Notes under the pieces: generated by a model | What the model saw: only the letters and a program-made list of their open reading frames with translations | Told to the model about the DNA's origin: nothing | Databases searched by the model: none | Program-made: the position numbers and the translations under genes | Assembly: GCF_014202765.1 (NCBI RefSeq) | Contig: NZ_JACHHN010000008.1 | Span: 124,001-188,000 of the forward strand | DNA length: 64,000 nucleotides | Direction of reading: 5' to 3' | DNA from: Silvimonas terrae | GTDB lineage: Bacteria; Pseudomonadota; Gammaproteobacteria; Burkholderiales; Chitinibacteraceae | Part shown: positions 50,327 to 59,678 of the stretch, piece after piece | Layout of the letters: each line of letters opens with the position of its first letter | How positions within the stretch are numbered: the stretch's first letter is position 1

Positions 50327-53002
50327 ATGAAACAACACTATCTCACGCCGCTGTTTGAACCTGCCTCGATTGCCGTCATTGGCGCGTCGGCCACCGAGGG
50401 CGCGGTGGGCACTACGGTGTTCGCCAACCTGCTGGAGGGCGGTTATCCGGGCTTGCTGTACCCGGTGAACCTCAAACACCCGGAAGTCCAGGGCCACAAA
50501 GCGCACAAGAGCATCAGCAAGATTGCCAAGCCGGTAGATCTGGTGATCATCACCACGCCGCAGCGTACCTTGATCGACATGGTGACCGAGAGCTGCCGCC
50601 ATGGCGTCAAGGGCATTGTCATCATGTCGTGTGACTTTGTTGGTACGGCGGATAAATCCCGTGATCTGCTCGACAAGATTCTGGTCATTTGCCGCCAATA
50701 CAACGTGCGTTTGCTGGGCCCGACCGTGTTTGGTCAGGCGCGGCCCGTCAGCAAGCTCAATAGTGGCAATTACGCCGGTGCCATCAAGCCGGGCAGCATG
50801 GCGCTGGTGTCCCAATCTTCTTCCGTGGCTTCGGCCATTCTGGATTGGGCCGAGTCCCAGGATGTGGGGTTCTCGTCGGTCATCTCGCTGGGTTCGGCTG
50901 TGGATATGGATGTGGGCGAGACGCTGGATTACCTCGTCTCTGATCCCAAAACCCGCAGCATTTTGCTGTATGTCGAAGATGTCAGCGACGCACGCACATT
51001 CATGTCTGCCTTGCGGGCGGCGGCGCGGACCAAACCGGTGATGGTGCTCAAAGTGGGGCGCTACGATGGTGGCGAGAAACTGGGGCGCACTCATTCAGAG
51101 CGGCTGATCGGCAGCGATGAGGTGTTCGACAACGCCTTGCGCCGTGCTGGCGTGCTGCGTTTGCGCTCCATCAATCAATTGTTCATTGCTGCGCGCGTGT
51201 TGCCACGCAACTACCGCACGCGCGGCCGTCGGCTGGCGGTCATTACCAACGGCATTGGCGCCGGCATGATGGCGGTGGACCGGGCGGGCGATCTGCATAT
51301 TCCGCTACCGCGCCTGAGCCCGGCCACCATCACCCGGCTGGATGGCTTTTTACCGGCGCAATCCAGCCACGACAACCCGATCGACATTCTGGGTAATGCC
51401 TCTGCTGCCCGTTTTCATTCCGCGACCGAAGCCGCGCTGGAAGACGAAAACATCGATGGCGTGCTGGTCGTGTTCACGCCGCAAATGGGCACCGACCATA
51501 TGGCCACGGCGGAGGCCATGATTACCCTGGCCAAAGCCACCGACAAACCGCTGTTGCTGGCGTGGATTGGCGGCAAGAAAGTGCAGGCCAGCCGCAAATT
51601 GCTGGCCAAACATAATATGGCGTTTTTCAGCACGCCAGAACACGCGGTCGAAGTCTTTTGGTCTTTGGCATCCTGGCAATACAGCCAGCAACTCTTGCTG
51701 CAAACCCCAGGCCCGCTGGGTGAGTGGGACGCGCCGGATATGGAGTCCGCCCGCATGATCGTCGACGCGGCCATTGGCAACGGCCGGGATATGCTCGATG
51801 AACTTGAATCCAAAGCCTTGTTGCGCGCGTTTCATATCCCCGTCACCACCACCGTGCGCGCCGCCACCGCAGAAGCCGCCGTGACTGCCGCCATGGGCGT
51901 GGGTCTGCCGGTGGTACTCAAGCTCGATGTGGTGGGCCTGACCCACAAAACTGATTTTGATGGCGTGGTGCTGAATCTGACCACGCTGATGGCCGTCTCG
52001 ACCGAAGCCACGCGCATGTTGGCCCGCGCCCGAGAGCGTTTTGGCGACCGGGTGCGCGGCCTGACCGTGCAACCCATGATCAGCCGCAAAAACGGCAGGG
52101 AGCTGATGGTCGGGGCCACGCATGATCCGGCCTTTGGTCCGGTCATCAGCTTTGGGGCGGGCGGCGTGGGCGTAGAAGTCTTTAACGATGTGGCCGTGGC
52201 ACTGCCGCCGCTCAATGATTACCTGGCCGATAACCTGATCCGCCGCACCCGCGTGAAGAACATGCTGGGCGAATTCCGTAACCGGCCACCCGCCGACGTG
52301 GAAAGCGTGAAGGATATCCTGCTGCGTATCTCTGAGATGCTGTGCGAGTTCCCGCAGGTACAGCACCTGGATATCAATCCGCTGATTGCCGACGAAAACG
52401 GCGCCATTGCGCTGGATGCCCGCATTTTGCTGGCCCCCGTCTCATCTGAAGCGCGCCGCTACGGCCATATGGCCATCCACCCGTACCCCTCGCATCTGGT
52501 TCAGGTCACGCAACTGAAAACCGGCATGCCGATGACTATCCGCCCCATCCGCCCGGAAGACGCGGAAATGATCGTGCGCTTTGTGGACGGGCTATCGGAA
52601 GAAACCCGTTACAACCGCTATATGAGCACGCTCAAGGCGCTCTCCCAATCGCAACTGGTGCGCTTTACCCAGATTGATTACGCCCGCGAAATGGCGTTGG
52701 TCTCCACCGTACAAGGTGACAAGGGCGAGATGATTGTCGCCGTGGCGCGCTTTGTGGTGAATGTGGATAACGATAGCTGCGAATTTGCCATCGTGATTGA
52801 CGATCAGTGGCAGGGTAAGGGCCTGGGCGGACGGCTGATGGAAGTGCTGTTCAATGCCGCGCGGGATATGCGTTTATCGACGGTAGAAGGCGAAGTGCTG
52901 AGCAGCAACAGCAATATGCTGACCTTCATGCGGCGTCTGGGTTTTGAGATCCACAAACATCCCGAGGATGACGGGTTGAAGTGGGTGGTCAAACCCTTGT
53001 AG
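50327..53002 (+). CDS. NDP-forming acyl-CoA synthetase / GNAT fusion, PatZ-like
   Basis: An 891-residue fusion. The CoA-binding domain (about 1-130; FEPASIAVIGASATEGAVG) is followed by two succinyl-CoA-ligase-like domains, an ATP-grasp domain (about 490-710; GVGLPVVLKLDVVGLTHKTDFDGV, HLDINPL) and a C-terminal GNAT acetyltransferase (about 735-890; DDQWQGKGLGGRLMEVLF). This is the Pat/YfiQ layout, a protein lysine acetyltransferase. In E. coli the ligase half is inactive because its phospho-acceptor His is lost. Here a His (H256 in GRTHSERLIGSDEVFD) stands in the aligned position, so the ligase may be active. Start chosen at MKQHYLTP; ribosome site weak. Confidence 0.88.
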   Translation: MKQHYLTPLFEPASIAVIGASATEGAVGTTVFANLLEGGYPGLLYPVNLKHPEVQGHKAHKSISKIAKPVDLVIITTPQRTLIDMVTESCRHGVKGIVIMSCDFVGTADKSRDLLDKILVICRQYNVRLLGPTVFGQARPVSKLNSGNYAGAIKPGSMALVSQSSSVASAILDWAESQDVGFSSVISLGSAVDMDVGETLDYLVSDPKTRSILLYVEDVSDARTFMSALRAAARTKPVMVLKVGRYDGGEKLGRTHSERLIGSDEVFDNALRRAGVLRLRSINQLFIAARVLPRNYRTRGRRLAVITNGIGAGMMAVDRAGDLHIPLPRLSPATITRLDGFLPAQSSHDNPIDILGNASAARFHSATEAALEDENIDGVLVVFTPQMGTDHMATAEAMITLAKATDKPLLLAWIGGKKVQASRKLLAKHNMAFFSTPEHAVEVFWSLASWQYSQQLLLQTPGPLGEWDAPDMESARMIVDAAIGNGRDMLDELESKALLRAFHIPVTTTVRAATAEAAVTAAMGVGLPVVLKLDVVGLTHKTDFDGVVLNLTTLMAVSTEATRMLARARERFGDRVRGLTVQPMISRKNGRELMVGATHDPAFGPVISFGAGGVGVEVFNDVAVALPPLNDYLADNLIRRTRVKNMLGEFRNRPPADVESVKDILLRISEMLCEFPQVQHLDINPLIADENGAIALDARILLAPVSSEARRYGHMAIHPYPSHLVQVTQLKTGMPMTIRPIRPEDAEMIVRFVDGLSEETRYNRYMSTLKALSQSQLVRFTQIDYAREMALVSTVQGDKGEMIVAVARFVVNVDNDSCEFAIVIDDQWQGKGLGGRLMEVLFNAARDMRLSTVEGEVLSSNSNMLTFMRRLGFEIHKHPEDDGLKWVVKPL

Positions 53003-53084
53003 ATTGGACCACCGCACATCCGGGTTGTGTCGCCTTTCCAGTTCCCCGGCGTTAAACGCCGGGGCCGGGTAGTTCACAACGATG

Positions 53085-53624
53085 TCAGAGGCGCCATCTG
53101 TGTAGACAATGGCCGGCAGTGATCTGGATAAGGCCATACGCAATGGTGGCCCCCCCAATCCAGGGTGTGACTGTCAGCAAACTGGCCGTGGACGAGGTCA
53201 GCATCAAGATTGCCAGGGCGATGCAGAGAATGCCGCTGAGGATAACGAGCCATTTCCCGTTGATATCTTTGCGCACCGCAAGCGCAAATGCCAGGCGGTA
53301 AATACCGGCTGCCAGTAGCCACACTGACAGGCATATGAACAAAATACCGGCGGTTGCCTCGGGTTGCGTGATCGCGATAATGCCAAACAGCATGGAAATG
53401 ACCGAGTAAATCAGCAACCAGCCGTTGCACGCGTGCGCCTCGTTATCATAGAGGGCAAACATACCCGCAATGCCTTCTGCCATTGCTACAAAGCCGAAAG
53501 CCCAAGCCAGGTCGATGCCGGATTCCAGCGGCCAGGAGAGCGTGCTGAGGCCAAACAAGACTGAAATCACGCCAAAAACGACAAACAGCCACCAGGAGCG
53601 TTTTGCCTGATGCCATTGGGTCAT
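53085..53624 (-). CDS. HdeD-family membrane protein
   Basis: A 179-residue inner-membrane protein with six helices and the DUF308/HdeD pattern: SWWLFVVFGVISVLFGLSTLSWP, FGFVAMAEGIAGMFAL, GWLLIYSVISMLFGIIAITQP, and a final helix ending in IAYGLIQI. HdeD is linked to acid resistance at high density in E. coli; the molecular role is unknown. AAGGA is 6 bases before the ATG at 53624. Convergent with the PatZ-like gene. Confidence 0.88.
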   Translation of the reverse strand: MTQWHQAKRSWWLFVVFGVISVLFGLSTLSWPLESGIDLAWAFGFVAMAEGIAGMFALYDNEAHACNGWLLIYSVISMLFGIIAITQPEATAGILFICLSVWLLAAGIYRLAFALAVRKDINGKWLVILSGILCIALAILMLTSSTASLLTVTPWIGGATIAYGLIQITAGHCLHRWRL

Positions 53625-53842
53625 TGAATATCCTTTCCATAAAATGGTTTTCAGCGCCGCGTTCGCTATTTCAAAAGGGAAAAGCACAACCGGCACCAGC
53701 AAGTGCGTTTTTGCCGCCCGCCCCATGCCTGTTGTGGATTGGGTGTGAGGGCAAGCAGGCAAGACGGGGCTGACGTTGCGATGTCTCGAACCCCGGAGCC
53801 AGGGAATACCAATGCGGTATTTGGAGGGTGGAATACGACCAT

Positions 53843-53879
53843 AAAAAAACCGGCCGTTCCATCAGGAACGGTCGGTTTT
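53843..53879 (-). terminator. Terminator of the pirin gene
   Basis: ACCGGCCGTTCC/GGAACGGTCGGTTTT, near-perfect stem with loop ATCA and an A-run that becomes the T-tract on the minus strand. Confidence 0.9.
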
Positions 53880-53904
53880 GAGTTGCAACTCTGCGTGTTC
53901 AGGC

Positions 53905-54609
53905 TTATTGCAATTGCGGCAAATCAAACACCAGCACTTCAGCATCGGTCCCCTGGCTCAGCGTTACCGCGCTTTCCGCACGCAGCTTGGCGGCGTCTCC
54001 GGTCGTCAGCGCCTGGCCGTTCACCGTCACTGACCCGCGCGCCACATGCACGTACACAAGGCGTTCCGGGTTCACCGGCAGCGTGGTGGTTTCTGCGCCG
54101 TCAAACAGGCCAATGTACAGCTTTGCATCCTGATTGATCGTGACTGAGCCATTCTCGCCAGTCTCGCTGGCTACCAATCGCAACTTGCCCCGCTTGTCTT
54201 CTTCCGGGAAGGTTTTTTCCTCGTAAGAAGCCGGTGCAGCCTTGTTCGGGATGATCCAGATTTGCAAAAAATGCACCCCGTTGGTTTTGGACGGGTTGTA
54301 TTCCGAGTGCACCACGCCAGTTCCGGCGCTCATGCGCTGCACGTTGCCCGGCTTGATGATCGAACCATTGCCCATGTTGTCCTTATGCTCCAGCTCGCCT
54401 TCCAGTACGTAGCTGATGATTTCCATATCGCGGTGCGGGTGAGAGCCAAAGCCCTGGCCGGCGGCGACACGGTCTTCGTTAATAACGCGCAAGGGGCCAA
54501 AGTGCACGTGGTTGTTATCCTGGTAACCGGCAAACGAGAAGCTGTGCCAGCTATCCAGCCAGCCGTGGTTGGCGTGGCCGCGGTCTTGGGCTTTGCGTAG
54601 CGTGATCAT
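53905..54609 (-). CDS. Pirin family protein, YhaK-like
   Basis: A 234-residue bicupin. The N-terminal cupin has the pirin signature HFGPLRVINEDRV, then FGSHPHRDMEIISYVLEGELEHKD with metal-ligand His/His/Glu, and VQRMSAGTGVVHSEYN. The C-terminal cupin is more degenerate. The closest recognised relatives are YhaK proteins, cytosolic redox-sensitive bicupins; some pirins act as quercetin dioxygenases. Divergently paired with a LysR gene, as YhaJ-YhaK are in E. coli. Confidence 0.92.
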   Translation of the reverse strand: MITLRKAQDRGHANHGWLDSWHSFSFAGYQDNNHVHFGPLRVINEDRVAAGQGFGSHPHRDMEIISYVLEGELEHKDNMGNGSIIKPGNVQRMSAGTGVVHSEYNPSKTNGVHFLQIWIIPNKAAPASYEEKTFPEEDKRGKLRLVASETGENGSVTINQDAKLYIGLFDGAETTTLPVNPERLVYVHVARGSVTVNGQALTTGDAAKLRAESAVTLSQGTDAEVLVFDLPQLQ

Positions 54610-54718
54610 GGTGTAGCTCCTTCAGTTGCGTTGAACATGTGATGTATTATATTCAAGATATTGGCAAAGATAAGCGCCGATCTGCATAACTCTATTGCGT
54701 AATTCGGGATAATTATTC

Positions 54719-55639
54719 ATGTTGCGCCTGAATCTGGAAGCCCTTGAAATACTCGATGCCATTGCCCGCAAAGGCAGCTTTGCCGCTGCGGCGGAAGAGG
54801 TGCACCGCGTCCCCTCGGCCGTTACCTATATCATCAAAAAACTTGAAGATGAGATGGGCGTGCAACTGTTTGACCGTTCCGGCCACCGCGCGCGGCTGAC
54901 CCCGGCCGGGGAAACCCTGCTGGAACAAGGCCGCCATTTGCTGCGGGCAGCATCGGACCTGGAGTACCGCGTCAAACGGGTGGCGACCGGCTGGGAGCCA
55001 GAGCTGCGTATCGCCATCGATACCATGGTGCCGTTCTCCGTCATCACGCCGTGGATTCAGGCATTTGACCAATGCAATTCTGGTACGCGGCTGCGGTTTT
55101 TGCACGAAGCCCTGGCCGGTATGTGGGACGCCCTGATTGATCACCGCGCTGACCTGGCCATTGGTGTCTCTATGGATACGGCGCACGGCAGCGGCTTTAC
55201 CAATCATGATATTGGCGACGTCGAATTTGTGTTTGCGGTGGCGCCCACGCACCCGTTGGCGCAAGTGCCTGATCCCTTGCCGGCCGATCTGATCCAGCAA
55301 TACCGGGTGATTGCCGTGGCCGATAGCTCGCGCTCGCTGGTGCCGCGGACGGTCAATATTCTGCAAGGGCAAGAAACGCTCACGGTGCATGATGCCCGCA
55401 CCAAATTGCAGGCCCAGTTGGCGGGTCTGGGCTGCGGTTATTTGCCGCGCTGCATGATCCGGCAGGAGCTGGCAGCAGGGCGCTTGATCGAGAAAACCCC
55501 GGCTGGGCCGCAGCATGTGCCGCGTTTTCACGCCGTCTGGCGCAACAACCAGCCGGGCAGGGCGCTGGCCTGGTGGATAGACCGGCTGCGCACGGATACG
55601 CGCATCTCTGACTGGCTGGCTGGACGGCTGGAGTGCTGA
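54719..55639 (+). CDS. LysR-family regulator, YhaJ-like
   Basis: A 306-residue LysR protein divergent from the pirin gene, with 109 bases between them. The helix-turn-helix is at ~4-62 (LEALEILDAIARKGSFAAAAEEVHRVPSAVTYIIKKLED). The effector domain (about 90-290) has WEPELRIAIDTMVPF and LRFLHEALAGMWDALIDHRADLAIG. The arrangement and sequence match the YhaJ regulator, which responds to aromatic breakdown products and activates yhaK. Its binding site should lie in 54610-54718, which is AT-rich but without a palindrome I can single out. Confidence 0.87.
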   Translation: MLRLNLEALEILDAIARKGSFAAAAEEVHRVPSAVTYIIKKLEDEMGVQLFDRSGHRARLTPAGETLLEQGRHLLRAASDLEYRVKRVATGWEPELRIAIDTMVPFSVITPWIQAFDQCNSGTRLRFLHEALAGMWDALIDHRADLAIGVSMDTAHGSGFTNHDIGDVEFVFAVAPTHPLAQVPDPLPADLIQQYRVIAVADSSRSLVPRTVNILQGQETLTVHDARTKLQAQLAGLGCGYLPRCMIRQELAAGRLIEKTPAGPQHVPRFHAVWRNNQPGRALAWWIDRLRTDTRISDWLAGRLEC

Positions 55640-55657
55640 CGGCGGCGCAGGCATGAT

Positions 55658-55690
55658 GAAAAAAGCCCACGTGTTTGCGTGGGCTTTTTT
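55658..55690. terminator. Bidirectional terminator between LysR and yceI genes
   Basis: AAAAAAGCCCACG/CGTGGGCTTTTTT, loop TGTTTG, usable from both sides. Confidence 0.9.
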
Positions 55691-55746
55691 GCGACCAATG
55701 CGTGGCGAAAGTGCGTGGTGAAGGGGGGCCCTCTTCGCCGTGCAAA

Positions 55747-56313
55747 TTACTTGGCGCCAGCTTCAACCGGAATAGTCAGCTTCACTTCGTCCGACACGGC
55801 CGGGACGAAGGTGGTCATGCCAAAGTCGCTACGCTTGATGGTGGCGGTGGCTTCAGCGCCGCACCAGTACTTCTTCATCATCGGATGATCGCCGCAATGG
55901 AAGTTGGCGATGTTCAGGGTCAGCGGCTTGGTCACGCCCAGCAGGGTGAAGTTACCGTTCACGGCCACCAGCTTGTCGCCGTCAAACTTGAAATCGGTCG
56001 ACTTGAAGGTCATGGCCGGGAATTTCTCGGCGTTGAAGAAATCCGGGCTCTTCAGGTGCTTGTCGCGTGCGGCCCAGCCGGTGGACAGGCTGCTCACGTC
56101 GATGGAGACATCGAGCGAACCGGTTTTCTTTTCCAGATCAACCACAACCGTACCGGTGGCCTTGTCGAAACGACCCATCTGGTTGGAGTAACCAAAGTGA
56201 CCAATTTCAAAGTACGGCTGGGTGTGGGAGGAATCCAGTTCCAGGGTTTGCGGGGCAGCAAAAGCTGCAGAGGCAACGCAAGCCAGGGCGATGGCAGCAA
56301 GTTTCAGTTTCAT
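55747..56313 (-). CDS. YceI-family periplasmic lipid-binding protein (copy 1)
   Basis: A 188-residue exported protein (signal peptide ending AFA-APQT). The YceI barrel is evident from LELDSSHTQPYFEIGHFGYSNQMGRFDKATG, FNAEKFPAMTFKSTDF and FTLLGVTKPLTLNI. YceI proteins bind isoprenoid quinone-like lipids in a hydrophobic tunnel. It contains a Cys pair (CGDHPMMKKYWC) that could form a disulfide. Third gene of the cytochrome b561-yceI-yceI operon. Confidence 0.92.
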   Translation of the reverse strand: MKLKLAAIALACVASAAFAAPQTLELDSSHTQPYFEIGHFGYSNQMGRFDKATGTVVVDLEKKTGSLDVSIDVSSLSTGWAARDKHLKSPDFFNAEKFPAMTFKSTDFKFDGDKLVAVNGNFTLLGVTKPLTLNIANFHCGDHPMMKKYWCGAEATATIKRSDFGMTTFVPAVSDEVKLTIPVEAGAK

Positions 56314-56400
56314 GGTTTTTCCTGAGTAGAGAGTAAATAAACTACGTGTTGATGGTTTGTTTTAACCCGGCCGGTGAGGCTGGCCGGGTTGAAGTCTGGT

Positions 56401-56970
56401 TCAGTTGGGCTTGCCCGCCAGAACCAGCTTGAACTTCACTGTGACTTCGTCGGCCACGGTGCCGGTGTCAGCCCATTCGCCATCACCGATCTTGTATTGC
56501 AGGCGCATCATGGGGAAGCTGCCTTCCACATCCAGATTGGCGCCGTCCTGTTTGGCGGTCAGCTGGGCCACGATGTCCTTGCTGACGCCTTTGATCGTAA
56601 GCTTGCCACGCGCCTCAAACTTGCCGCCGCCCAGCGCCTTGACGCTGCTGGCGACAAAGGTGGCTTTAGGGGTGGCAGTGGTGTTGAACCAGTCTTTGCC
56701 CTGGGTGGTCTTGTTGCCGTCGGCGCTGCCCACGTCAATGCTGGTCAGATCGACATTGATGGTAGCCTGGGTTTTTTCCGGCTTGGCCAGATCAAAGTTC
56801 ACGTTGGCATCAAAGCGCTTGAAGCTGCCTTCTACCGGCACGTTCATTTGCTTGAAGGCAAAGCCGATTTTGCTTTGTGCCGGCACCAGTGTTTGCGCTG
56901 CCAGAGCAGACACGCTGGCAAGGCCAAGGCCGGCAGCCAGGATCACGGAGGTCAGAAAACGTTTTTTCAT
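56401..56970 (-). CDS. YceI-family periplasmic lipid-binding protein (copy 2)
   Basis: A 189-residue exported paralogue of the next gene. Signal peptide to ALA; the mature part has LVPAQSKIGFAFKQMNVPVEGSFKRFDANVNFD, WFNTTATPKATFVASSV and LTIKGVSKDIVAQLTA. Start at 56970; an upstream Met (5 codons) lacks a ribosome site. Two YceI copies in tandem after cytochrome b561 are common in proteobacteria and suggest a quinone-linked redox function in the periplasm. A GGCC-rich hairpin without T-run (56364-56390) lies between the copies. Confidence 0.9.
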   Translation of the reverse strand: MKKRFLTSVILAAGLGLASVSALAAQTLVPAQSKIGFAFKQMNVPVEGSFKRFDANVNFDLAKPEKTQATINVDLTSIDVGSADGNKTTQGKDWFNTTATPKATFVASSVKALGGGKFEARGKLTIKGVSKDIVAQLTAKQDGANLDVEGSFPMMRLQYKIGDGEWADTGTVADEVTVKFKLVLAGKPN

Positions 56971-57045
56971 TGTCGGGTTCCACATAAATCAAATCGATCA
57001 GTCAAATCAGTCGTCGGACTGGATGTAACAGCGGGAATACGGGCT

Positions 57046-57582
57046 TCAGGACTTACCCGGCAACATACGGCGCAGGGTGTCGTCCTTGTCGATGACATGG
57101 TGCTTGATGGCAGCGGCAGCATGCATGGCCACCAGCGCGGCCAGAATCCAGGCCAGGGTTTTATGTGCGGTTTCCAGAATCTCGCCCAGATCGTGATCCA
57201 CCGGCACCCAGTTGGGCAGCGGCAGCACGCCGAACAATACCACCGGGATACCCTTGGCCGAGCTCATGGCCCAGCCCACCAGAGGCAGGACAAACATCAG
57301 CAGATAGAGCGAATGATGCGTGGCATTGGCCACGACCACCTGCCAGCGCGGCTGGTTGGGTAGCGGCGCCGGTACGCCCTTGGTGTGCCGCCAGATCACG
57401 CGTACAGCCACCAGGATCAGTACCGAAATGCCCATCCACTTGTGATACGAGTACAGGCGGAACTTGAGTGGCGACAGTGGCAGCGTGTCGATATAGAGCG
57501 CCAGACCAAACGCGGCCACGATCAGTGCGGCGATCAGCCAGTGCAAGGCGATATGAAAGCCGTCGTAACGCGTGCGTTTCAT
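57046..57582 (-). CDS. Cytochrome b561 family protein (YceJ-like)
   Basis: A 178-residue di-haem membrane protein with four helices. Likely haem-ligand His lie in YDGFHIALHWLIAAL (helix 1), YSYHKWMGISVL (helix 2), THHSLYLLMFVLPLVGW (helix 3) and AHKTLAWILAALVAMHAAAAIKHH (helix 4). The b561 proteins of this type exchange electrons with quinones. It heads the operon with two YceI proteins, matching the yceJ-yceI pairing in E. coli. Confidence 0.92.
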   Translation of the reverse strand: MKRTRYDGFHIALHWLIAALIVAAFGLALYIDTLPLSPLKFRLYSYHKWMGISVLILVAVRVIWRHTKGVPAPLPNQPRWQVVVANATHHSLYLLMFVLPLVGWAMSSAKGIPVVLFGVLPLPNWVPVDHDLGEILETAHKTLAWILAALVAMHAAAAIKHHVIDKDDTLRRMLPGKS

Positions 57583-57920
57583 TGTCCGGATACCTCAATG
57601 CGTGAGTGGTTATCAAAAATCGAATCGAGTTGCACTATATCGGCGGGTTGGTACCTGATGCCAGCGAAAAGTTCAGGCCAATTTGTTCAATAATTTTGAA
57701 TATGAGCCGAATGCGCCGCTGAAGGCAGTTTACAAGCCTTTGGTCGCCCGTGAAGGGAACGTTCAAAGGGTCTGTTTTATTCCATTCCGGCTATAAGAAA
57801 AGAACGAATGTTTCGATTTTTTGCGCGAGCTGTAGCCATGTTTCAAACACTACTCAGTTAGAATCGACCCGCAAAATGTGCTGCGCCTGCGGGCGCGCTG
57901 TACCAGACCCGGGAGATGGC
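57583..57920. other. Divergent promoter region, cytochrome b561 / carbonic anhydrase
   Basis: 338 bases between the two divergent genes. Open frames run through it from 57750 into carbonic anhydrase but without a ribosome site. No repeat or palindrome stood out. Confidence 0.5.
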
Positions 57921-58568
57921 ATGGACGAACTAAAAAAACTGGTAGACGGGTTTCACCGCTTCCAGGGCAAATATTTTGGGCAGGACACCAATCTTTTTGA
58001 ACAACTCAAGCGTGGCCAGAGCCCCACTTCGCTGGTGATTGGCTGTTCGGACTCCCGCGTGGACCCGGCCCTTTTGACCGATTGCAACCCGGGCGACATG
58101 TTCGTGGTGCGCAACGTGGCCAACCTGGTGCCGCCGTACGAAAAAGACGGCACCTATCATGGTGTGTCCTCGGCGATTGAATTTGCCGTGTGTGATCTGC
58201 AAGTCAAACGCATCATCGTGCTGGGGCATTCGTCCTGCGGCGGTATTGGCGCGTTGCTCAAGGGTTACAACCCGAAGACGGAAGCCAATTTTGTCGGTCG
58301 CTGGGTGCGCATGGCCGAAAGCGCTCGCCAGTACGTGCTGGACAACTACGGCGACAAACCGCTGGCCGAACAGGTTCGTGCCTGCGAAATGGCGGCGATC
58401 GTGGTCTCGCTGGATAATCTGATGAGCTTTCCGTTCATTGCCGAAGCCGTCGCCCAGGGCAAGCTGTTCCTGGTCGGCTGGTACTTTGATATTGAACGTG
58501 GCGAGTTATATCAGTATGACGCTGCTACGGGTAATTTCCGCTCGCTGGTGGGTTCGCTGGCGGAGTAA
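57921..58568 (+). CDS. Beta-class carbonic anhydrase
   Basis: A 215-residue beta-carbonic anhydrase that interconverts CO2 and bicarbonate. Zinc ligands are Cys42 (IGCSDSRVDP, with the Asp44-Arg46 dyad), His103 and Cys106 (LGHSSCGGIGAL). The start at 57921 follows GGGAG 5 bases upstream. GDMFVVRNVANLVPPY and the closing GWYFDIERGELYQYD are characteristic of the CynT/Can type. Single gene with a strong terminator. Confidence 0.94.
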   Translation: MDELKKLVDGFHRFQGKYFGQDTNLFEQLKRGQSPTSLVIGCSDSRVDPALLTDCNPGDMFVVRNVANLVPPYEKDGTYHGVSSAIEFAVCDLQVKRIIVLGHSSCGGIGALLKGYNPKTEANFVGRWVRMAESARQYVLDNYGDKPLAEQVRACEMAAIVVSLDNLMSFPFIAEAVAQGKLFLVGWYFDIERGELYQYDAATGNFRSLVGSLAE

Positions 58569-58594
58569 ATCCATCACCTGTCAGGGCGGCAAAC

Positions 58595-58626
58595 AAAAAG
58601 GCGCGGAATTTTCCGCGCCTTTTTTG
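58595..58626. terminator. Bidirectional terminator
   Basis: AAAAAGGCGCGGAA/TTCCGCGCCTTTTTT, serving both the carbonic anhydrase and the convergent HAD gene. Confidence 0.92.
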
Positions 58627-58646
58627 CGTCTGGCGGTTACCCGTTC

Positions 58647-59456
58647 TTAGTTCTTGGGTTCTGCCATATGAAACAGCTTGCGCAACTGATGGGCCACACC
58701 GGCGTCGGTGTTCAAACCAATTTGCGGCACGTGCGGCAGGGCATCGGTCAGGCGCGGGTTGGCGTTGCCCATGACAAACGGGTGGCCGGCGGTTTGCAGC
58801 AACTGGATATCGTTGGGGCCATCGCCGAAAGCCACGCAGTCTGCGGCCGGGATGCCCAACTCCGCCAGCACGGCGGTCAGCGCGTGGCCCTTGGAGACGG
58901 TAGGCGCCATCACTTCCAGGCAATCGGGCATGGAGAAGGTGACGTACAACTCATCCCCAAAGCGTTCGATCAGTTTTTCTTCAACGGTCAGCAGGTGTTC
59001 GTGCTCAGCAATGTACAGCACCTTGGCGATGCCTTCGCCGGAGTGATTGGGCAGATCGGCCAGTTCATAGCTAAAGCCCGAGTCCTGGTGCAGGTCGGCC
59101 AGCCATTGCGCTTGGGAACCGGCCAGCCATTGCTCATCCAGATACACGTTCAGATGAGTGCCCTCAGAGAATTCGGGTTGCAGCAACTGGCGGGCGACTT
59201 CCGGCTCCAGGTTTTCTGCGTAGACGAGGCGGTTATCCCAATCGTGCACGCGCGCGCCGTTGGAGGTAATCAGATACGCCCGCACGCCCAGTACGTCACG
59301 AATGCCGCGCACATCCAGGTAATGACGGCCGGTGGCGATCACAAAATGCACGCCTTGCGCTTGCAAGAGACGCAGGGTTTCTGCCGTGTAGGCATCGACC
59401 ATGTGATCGGCATTGAGCAAGGTGCCGTCGAGATCGGAAGCAATAACCTGGTACAT
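58647..59456 (-). CDS. HAD-superfamily (Cof-type) sugar phosphatase
   Basis: A 269-residue class IIB HAD hydrolase. Motif I is SDLDGTLL (7-14), motif II ATGRHYLDVRGI, motif III Lys in TVSKGHALTAVL, and motif IV FGDGPNDIQLL. The cap spans about 85-190. The YbiV/SupH-like first segment and size fit small sugar-phosphate phosphatases; substrate not readable. AAGGA is 7 bases before the ATG. Monocistronic. Confidence 0.9.
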   Translation of the reverse strand: MYQVIASDLDGTLLNADHMVDAYTAETLRLLQAQGVHFVIATGRHYLDVRGIRDVLGVRAYLITSNGARVHDWDNRLVYAENLEPEVARQLLQPEFSEGTHLNVYLDEQWLAGSQAQWLADLHQDSGFSYELADLPNHSGEGIAKVLYIAEHEHLLTVEEKLIERFGDELYVTFSMPDCLEVMAPTVSKGHALTAVLAELGIPAADCVAFGDGPNDIQLLQTAGHPFVMGNANPRLTDALPHVPQIGLNTDAGVAHQLRKLFHMAEPKN

Positions 59457-59575
59457 GAAGCATTCCTTGAGCGTAAAAGCGGATTCTACGCGAACTGGAC
59501 CCCTCGTTTCGATTGGGGATAGTGCCTGGCTTGCGGTCTTTTGCTCAAAAACCGGATGAACGCTGGTCAATCGCC

Positions 59576-59637
59576 AAAAAAAACACCGCCAGGCCGTGCT
59601 TTTCCGGGGATGGAAAAGCCGACACTGGACGGTGTTT
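59576..59637 (-). terminator. Long terminator of the alkene-reductase (nemA) gene
   Basis: AAACACCG...CGGTGTTT outer stem with CCAG/CTGG, and an inner hairpin GGCTTTTCC/GGAAAAGC; on the minus strand it ends in TTTTTTTT. Confidence 0.8.
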
Positions 59638-59678
59638 CCGGCCGTGTGAACAGCGGCCGGCCAGGAGGAGAGGGTGAA

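Noticed and set aside
56364-56390. Terminator between the two yceI genes
   Set aside because: Good GGCC-rich stem but followed by A-runs, not T-runs, on the coding strand; more likely an RNA-stability hairpin.
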